A DNA stretch of 64,000 nucleotides, taken from NCBI GenBank assembly GCA_000442125.1, contig KE546976.1, positions 310,001-374,000 of the forward strand, written 5' to 3'. This DNA comes from Opeltia flavorubescens. Taxonomy: Eukaryota; Ascomycota; Lecanoromycetes; Teloschistales; Teloschistaceae. The notes beneath the pieces were generated by a model. It was not told where the DNA came from and did no database searches. It was given only the letters and a program-made list of their open reading frames with translations. Positions 57,202-64,000 of this stretch are shown piece after piece (position 1 is the first letter of the stretch; every line of letters starts with the position of its first letter). The position numbers and the translations under genes are program-made.

Positions 57202-58650
57202 GTTCGCGGTTAAGAAAGAAGAAAAAAAGGAGATCTTCTGTCCTTGGGTCCGTCTGAAGCATTGTATCATAGAAAACAGCATCTTACGTTTCATCGGACA
57301 GAGAGGCGGAGCGTCTTTTCGTTTGGTTTTTCTCGAAAATTGTTGATACCCGATATCTTTCATGTCGCTCATGCTAGGAATGTTCTTTTCTTCAGGCCAT
57401 ACATTACTTAGTGAGGGGGATGGTAATGGAGGGGATGGGGAGGATTGAATGAGGAGATGAGTAGGGAAATAAATTAATCGATGAAGCTTTAGGTTTCGAC
57501 GTTTTTGCGCCCCTTGCTTCGCGATCTCACGTGTTGGAATCCGTTTTTGCATCAATTTTCTCGTCAATTGCTTGTCATTATCTGTGCACATATCTACATA
57601 TTTTACATCTATGTGATTACGATACGAGAAATGTGTTTTGGTTTTGCTTGATTTACTATTCCTTACTTTCCATATACCGTTATAATTGATTCAGCTTAAT
57701 ATTCAACTTCTCCTTTTCCTTCCTCTTCTATATCCTCTTCCTCTGACGCCTCCGATATCTGAATCTCGAGCTCATGCTACTTCTACTGCTGACGAGGTTG
57801 ATTTTCGGGTTTTTGGGTCTATCTTTTGGGATTGGCAAGTAAGAGTGTTTTTTTTTTGGTTGAAAAGGCGGTGTATTGGAATTGGTTCCTTGATTGCTAT
57901 TGGGGTATCATTCCTTAATTGATATGACTGATACTTGGATAACCAAATGGATAAATGGGGTGGATGGTTGATACCTTATTGTTGTTTTTGGTGTTTAGAT
58001 ACATAATTTATCAAAACCAACAAAAAACAGAAAAAAAAGAAAGAGACCTCACAACAACGAAGCGCTGACATGGATATATTAAATATTAAAGTCTTAAGAG
58101 CATACTTCCAATCCAAAATTCAACTCCTATATCACTGGGACGGACTACTGTTTGATGTTCATCACACCTCCTGACTCTCTGTGGTAGGGAAGGGATTATG
58201 GAGATAATTTATACGAGCAAGGATTTTTCTATTGAAAGGTTAAGAAGGGTCAAAGCATCAAGAAATAAGTATCGGTAAACTCATTAGAATCAAGGGAGTA
58301 GAGGAAAACACAACTACTTCCACCCTCTTGGGATAGAAAACCTCGACATCAATCCCTTCCTTTCCCTATCAAATAAATCTAATATCGTACATTTCCCGCG
58401 CCCCTTTCATCCATTCCTTCACCCCTCGCAATGGATGCTTTAATTTTCAATTTTCTATTCTATTCCGTTCCATGATCCAGCCATTTTCTCATCTTTACGG
58501 AAAAAAAAACCCCCGCCGCGCTATGCAGTCAAATGCCCAACATGCTTTTTAGTTTCTAATTTCTCTCCTTATCAAAGACAACGAATGACACCTTTGAAAA
58601 TGCGTTTGCTTTTATCTTCCTGAACTCGGGGGGATTTTTTAATCTGAGCT
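57202..58650. other. Convergent 3' intergenic region
   Basis: About 1.45 kb between the 3' ends of the CFEM gene (+) and the large ATPase gene (-). T-rich and A-rich runs (57850s, 58020-58045, 58500s), with no gene seen. Probably both 3' UTRs. Confidence 0.45.
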
Positions 58651-61600
58651 CTAGCGTTTAAAACCTCCTGCAAAAGTATTTGTAGTTGTAGTCGGTTTGA
58701 CTGGTTTTATCACTGGCGGTTGTTGCTGCTGTCTCGGCTGTGGGGATGGAGCAGTAGCGTTCCTAATGGCAGCGGGTCGAGATGCAGCGATTTGTGCGAT
58801 GGCGTGGACGTGGTTGGAAAAGAGACCGCCTATGATGTTGTGGAAGCGGATGTTGTGGTCGCTTTCGATATTGTGTCTAATTACAGCACAGTCAGTCTCA
58901 ATGTATTCCATCTGCGGCTTCACCACGAAAATTAGACAATGTCGGAGTTGGAAAGACTTACGCCAATTCATGCGCCATATGAACCGCCCACTTCCTGACC
59001 GGTTCATCCTTATTCCCCGCTCGGATCATAGGTAAATGCTCCTCTTTGAAAACGCGATAGTTGAAGAATAGCGCCTGCGCTCTATTAAAAGCAATCGTAC
59101 CGCTCTCCGCGTCGCAGAAGATATGTATGGATTCCCTCGGGACATTGTACACATTCGCGCAGTCGTGAAGTACGGAAGCGAAAGCTTTAAGGCCGTCTTG
59201 GTTCGCGGACATGAAGTTTTCAGGAGTGGTGTGTAGCTCGTCGTCGATGAAAACGCGGATGGAGGATATGTCGCCGGCGTGGAGGATGTTCATGTTTGGT
59301 TCTGTGTTGCAGGTTGTGTATTTTTCCTGGACTTTGTGCACGAGATTTTGGGATTTGAAGGGGAGGGAGGTGTGGGGACGGGAGGAGTGGATGGCTTTTT
59401 GAAGTCTGTGAGTGGTGTGGGTGTCAGTAGATGCTTGACATCGAGGATATTGGATTACTTACACGCTGTTAAGTTCTTGCGGCGTCATTGGTTTTGGAGG
59501 TGTCTCGTCAGGTTGCTGTTGTGTTTCTGGCTCAGGATCGTATGGGCCGCGGTCTTCGTATTCATCGTGCAAGGCTCCAGCGGGATTGTGGGTGCCATGA
59601 TGCTCGCCGTTCGTTAGTGTAGATTGTGGTTTACGTCCAAGGTCAAATCCCCATTTCTTCAGAGTATCTGCAAGAAAGCCTCCTGTTTCTTGGCTTTCGT
59701 CCGCTTTATGAGCCTTTTCTCCGGAGCTGGGAAAATTGCCAGGCATTCGATCTACCTCCCGGGTATCAGCACCTTGTTGTGCTTCCAACTCCTGCTGTAA
59801 TGCTTCCTGTTCCATTCGCTCTCGTTGTTCCTGTTCCAATTGTTGCTGCTGCATGGCTTCGGCAACTTTGGCTTCTCTCTCCTTCTGCCGGAGAATCTTG
59901 TCAATGTTGAGGCCCTTCCTCTGTAAGCTTCGCAGCTCGGAGCGTAGGATGGTTTCAAGCATCATCGCATCTCCTGGCTTCGATCGACGAAGCAGAAGAT
60001 TCGCAAGAACTTGACTGACGTCCCAGATTTCATAATTATTGGTAACATTTATGACCCAAGTATTTGAACCTTCCCTATGCAACGTAGCTGTTCTTGACTG
60101 GGTGTGCTTTGTACCATGACCTTTCAAAGATGTGCGGACCACGATTGACCGTACAGCTTGTACGGTGAGATTCTTTTCCACCCATTTTGCATCATGTCTG
60201 ATAGACTCTTTTGGCGTCTGATGCAGGTACAGTCGTGCTCGTTCATGAATTATCGACTGTAATTTGAGTGCAGCGGTCTGGTCCGATACAAAGTCTCCAA
60301 ACTTTTGTCGTTCCTCGATCAAACTGCCCAAGGTTGGTGCACCCAAATGGATGTAGAAGTCTTCCAGTGTTTCATCTTGTTGGGGTGCTGCAAGCACGTA
60401 GGATTTGAAAAGCTGGTAGTTGATTATATCATCACCAATGATGATGATATCACTCGCTTTCGCAAGCTGCCAAACCTTTGCCGCTCCTTCTTCTTCTTCA
60501 TCATCTTGATTACTATTCGAGGTATCGGAAACTATCTCCTTGGAAGCGAGGAGGAATGGAGCTTGCTTCATTGCGTCGACCAGAGGCTTGTCCTTCTTCA
60601 ACGTGTCCCACGCTTTCGATACTTGAACAAGGATGTCGATGTACTTTATCACGTCCAGCTCCTTCAAGAACTTTGCCGGCCGTTGCGTCAACAAGTGCGC
60701 GATTTCTGAGGCGCTGGGTTCGTTCTTCGATCCACACCTCAGCAGGAACATGTTTGCTTCGTGACCGAAATCCACGAAATCGAAAATATTCGCAAAGTCA
60801 CCTCCGTCACCTAAAAAGCACATGCGAGGCGCCGAATGTCGCATTCGGGAACCTTTCTCGCCCGGTACATCTTTGTCGACAGCTACAGGCACGATCTTGG
60901 CCGACGCTAGCGTATCAACATGGCTGTTAGTAATTGCACCAAGACGCGAGGTCATGTATCCAAAAATCTCCCGAGCTTGACGCTTGGTTCGCGGAGGGTT
61001 CCGAATCAATCTTCGAATGCACCGATCCACGGGCGGATCAAGTTGAACACCTAATTGCGGAGCATGTTGATGGAGGTCGGATCTCAGGATATCGAAGCCT
61101 AGAAGTGCTGCACGCTCGTTGGTGTAGCAGTCAGAAGGCGTCGATAGTTTCTCTCCCGAACCCTGAATAGGTAGGAACGGTGTCTTAACATCCGCTGCGA
61201 CCGCAGTGTTGTACCCCTTCGACTGATAATTTTCGACCAGAAATCTAAAACCATGGCTTTGTAGGGAGGTATCCGCGGATTGACCGGCCATAGCGATGAT
61301 GCTAATGAGATCGGTATATGTCGGTGCATTACGAAGGCCCAGTGCGCGAAGGAGCTTTCCTTCTCTGCTATCCGGAGCAAATGTGCCTGGCCACTGTAGT
61401 GTTGGTAAGCCAAGGCGGCGTAGAGCATCATTTGGTTCATAGAGCTCTGGGATACAATAGCGCTGTTCCGCTGATTTTCCGGAAGATGTCTCGGCTGGGC
61501 AGATCGGTGTACTCTTCAGTCGTGTTCGATCACGCTCAGGAACATCAGGCCATACTGATACCAAATATTTTATCAGGTCCACATGGCTCCATTTGCTTTC

Positions 61601-64000
61601 TGATTTGTCAGGTTGAGTCGAACCACCCATAAGCCTTTCGAGGACAACACCAATCTCAAGAGTTCTCCGCACCTGCCAATGATCAGTATTCGGTGATGCA
61701 GGTGTCTCCTATGTAATCCTTGCTGACTTACCCCTAGAGCAGCCAAAATAGGTTCCTTGACACCGGGAAGATCCTGAATCACAGGCAAATCGTCAAATAG
61801 CTTCACTGAGGAGAAATACGAGTCTGAAGGGATTTTCATGCCCATCTTGGTGGGGATAACATTTCGATTTTCTAGTAGTTTGACAATAGCGGTTTTCGCG
61901 TCAGCGTTGAGACTAGACCAATTTTTTGAAAGAACCTTGAGAACACTCGAAGCAGATGCAGTGTTCTTTTCAATGTCAAAGTCGGTGTTCCGCTCTTCCA
62001 CTACATACTGGATCCATTTTATGATCGAGAGCTCTCCGAACCCGATAGCATCGATATCGAATTTGCTCAGCGATTTTGTATACTTGAACGGGATTGTACT
62101 TGGTGGCAAAGGCATGTCTGGCGGTATCTTGTTTGGATCGACGAATTCCCTTATCTGACTCAAGGCGATGACCCGATTTGGTCTCTCTTCTTCGTCTGTG
62201 GCAACAGCGACATTGAGTATGGACTGTATCTCTCCCCTTGTGATCGAATTGGCCCTTGCTCTGCTAGCAACGTATGCTAGAAGTTGTTGCTGCGGCAGCA
62301 ATGTCAGCAAGGATCCCGGTGTGGGAATATTGCTTCTTACCATTTCATTTGGAGTTCTTGTCCGCTGACTCTTCTCGAGTATCCACACAACATCATTTGT
62401 TTGGACCTCAGTTAGATCTCCGCCTGCTCTTAATGCTTTAATCAAACCAGCCTGTAGTAGCGATTGCGGAACTGTTGGCAGCTCCTCGATGAAGCCGATG
62501 TCTCCTGAAGCAATACGAACATTCTTGTAAGGAACAATACCTCGACTGGAAAGGATCTCGAAATCTCTGCTACAGCGCCAGAACGCTTGCTCGATATATT
62601 TTCCCACATCATCCCTAGGTGTAGTAGACTTCCAATCGAAGCTCTCGCTGGTGAAGATCAGTCTTCATGCTATATAATTTATGATCGCTCCAGTGTTGTA
62701 CTTACTATTGAAATTTGATTGGTGGGAGCACCATCTCTAATTCCTTGTCTGTAAGAGCCTTGCCCTGCGTCATGCTATCAAGCTTGGACTGCTGACGTTG
62801 GAAATCAGCCATGGTGGAAGTCCAGCTAATCCTTGCCAGAATACCAGCAGCTCGAAGGAGCTCGACATTCCATGTATTGATGTGATTACTTGTCAGATCA
62901 ATCTGTTCTCTTTCCACTGTTGGGACGATTGAAGGTATCGATAGATGTGCTCCGAGGCCAGTAGCTATCGCGCTTTAGTAAAGGCTTACATCAACCATCC
63001 AAAATTCGACTTACTCTGAGAGGTTTGAAAGCCAATGTAGATATGACCGTTCGTTGCTGGCCCAACAGTATCAAAAAGTTTCGATGCTATGGTCGGTTGA
63101 TCCGTGCCAGAGGCAGCACTCTCATCGTAAGATTGGCTCAACAGCGAGACTGTAGTTACTTTTGGCGGAGCTTTCTTCCGTGTCCTCAGGAATTCGGCGT
63201 TCAGGTTACGAGGGACCGTCGTGTTTATGGTGACCCTATTGACGTGAAAGAAGGTCTTTTGTCTGGATATAGTCGTCACATCTTCTACCGCCAAAGTGGA
63301 AACTTGTTTTCCGTCTTGTACTGGCTTTTCGCTACTTTGGGTGAGTGACTTGAATCCTTTGTTGAAGAAAGAGGTAAGTTTCTTCTTAGTAGGTTCAAAT
63401 GCATCGATTCCCCGACTACTACGTGTACTGGTTGACCAAGGAAGGGCGGCCATCCATTCGGCTTCAAGTTGAATTGCTTCCTGGGTTACTTTGCCGATGT
63501 TCATGACTCCCTCGGCAGTTTTTGAGTTGATGCTGGTAGGGATGGAAACATTTGTAGGGCCGGGTATGGACTTTTGGAGTTGAAGGATTCTCCATTCGTC
63601 AATGTACAGCTCTATGGTCTCAAGACCAACAAAAGTCATGCTACTCGTGAGGAATCGGCAGAGCGTGAACAATTCTTCGCCATGAGGCACGGGAGAAGAA
63701 GAATCACGCATAGGGAGGATGAAAGTAGTATCGGTGTTCTGAAACATGCCATGTTGGAAGCGTCTTGTGAAAAGAGCATCGCCTTTCCAATAGAATTCCA
63801 GTGCTTCTGAACCTGAAGTGACAAAAGGGTTTTCTGAAATTGAAAAGACACTATAGAAACCCACACCAAAGGCACCAATCTTCGTCTCATCAGGGTTGCC
63901 CTTGGCAATTTCTTTCAACCTCGCCCAGTCCTCGGGCCTGAACTTATGACCATTGTTTTCTATAATCCACTTGTCTATCTTATGATGTTGCAACACATGC
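58651..64000 (-). CDS. Giant Hsp90-like ATPase protein, sacsin/DUF3684 type, 5' end outside window
   Basis: Minus-strand exons visible: 64000 (cut)-63015, 62964-62706, 62647-61732, 61672-59463, 59405-58962, 58876-58651; all phases agree. At least 1,670 residues are in the window. N-terminal visible part: GHKL-ATPase lid region KIGAFGVGFYSVFSISENP, then GHIYIGFQTSQ joined by splicing to TTGLGAHLSIPSIVPTVER, a family hallmark. The middle contains repeated leucine-rich helical segments and a coiled-coil Gln/Glu/Arg-rich region (KILRQKEREAKVAEAM...). The C-terminal part (residues after LNSVLQKAIHSS) contains AFNRAQALFFNYRVF and WAVHMAHELAHNIESDH, a zincin-like motif. Members of this group are thought to be chaperone-like ATPases. 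The biological role in fungi is not established to my knowledge. The ATP-binding N terminus lies beyond 64000. Confidence 0.8.

Noticed and set aside
62969-62985. 17-bp GTAAGC...AAAG intron in the large ATPase gene
   Set aside because: Too short; the GTAAGT donor at 63014 with acceptor at 62965 gives a 50-bp intron and the conserved TSQTTGLGAHL junction.

Overview
The window looks like nuclear DNA of a filamentous ascomycete (Pezizomycotina; a leotiomycete is my guess, not something the sequence proves). The reasons are short 46-107 bp GT-AG introns with CTAAC/CTGAC-like branch sites, pyrimidine-rich leaders before start codons, a CFEM/GPI cell-surface protein, and filamentous-fungal versions of GYP7, KAR9 and HUS1. 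Five isolated N bases mark it as a draft assembly. I saw no tRNA, rRNA, CRISPR array or intact transposon.

Positions 1-17.1 kb form a gene-sparse left part made mostly of orphan reading frames. It holds a tandem pair of related MSQAH proteins whose second copy is broken, an ORF with a 27-bp tandem repeat, and several genes with a recurring helix-turn-helix-like pattern (6.5, 8.9 and 16.0 kb). One ordinary NmrA-type NAD(P)-binding protein (11.0 kb) sits among them, with long gaps between genes.

From 17.5 to 28.1 kb there is a compact block of conserved housekeeping genes: dolichyldiphosphatase (CAX4/CWH8 type), an RWD-RBR E3 ubiquitin ligase (RNF14/ITT1 type), a CRT10-family protein, a TDA3-like FAD oxidoreductase, a possible 42-residue membrane microprotein, and the Rab GAP GYP7. 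A decayed coding region and an AT-rich spacer (28.8-30.7 kb) follow.

From 30.7 to 47.8 kb lie the 9-1-1 checkpoint clamp subunit HUS1, the spindle-positioning protein KAR9 with a GAS2 domain, a small single-pass membrane protein, a PUF3/Pumilio RNA-binding protein (six exons), an SDR dehydrogenase and a cysteine-rich type I membrane protein.

From 49.5 to 64 kb are the divergent ribosome-biogenesis pair MAK16 (60S) and DHR1/ECM16 (18S, U3 release), a CFEM GPI-anchored protein, and a very large Hsp90-like-ATPase protein (sacsin/DUF3684 type). That last gene runs off the right end and carries a zincin-like HExxH motif near its C terminus.

The genes are individually transcribed, not operonic. 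The likely functional link is the MAK16/DHR1 head-to-head pair. The CAX4/RBR pair also shares a short divergent promoter. All splice models here were worked out by reading frame and splice-site continuity, without transcript evidence.
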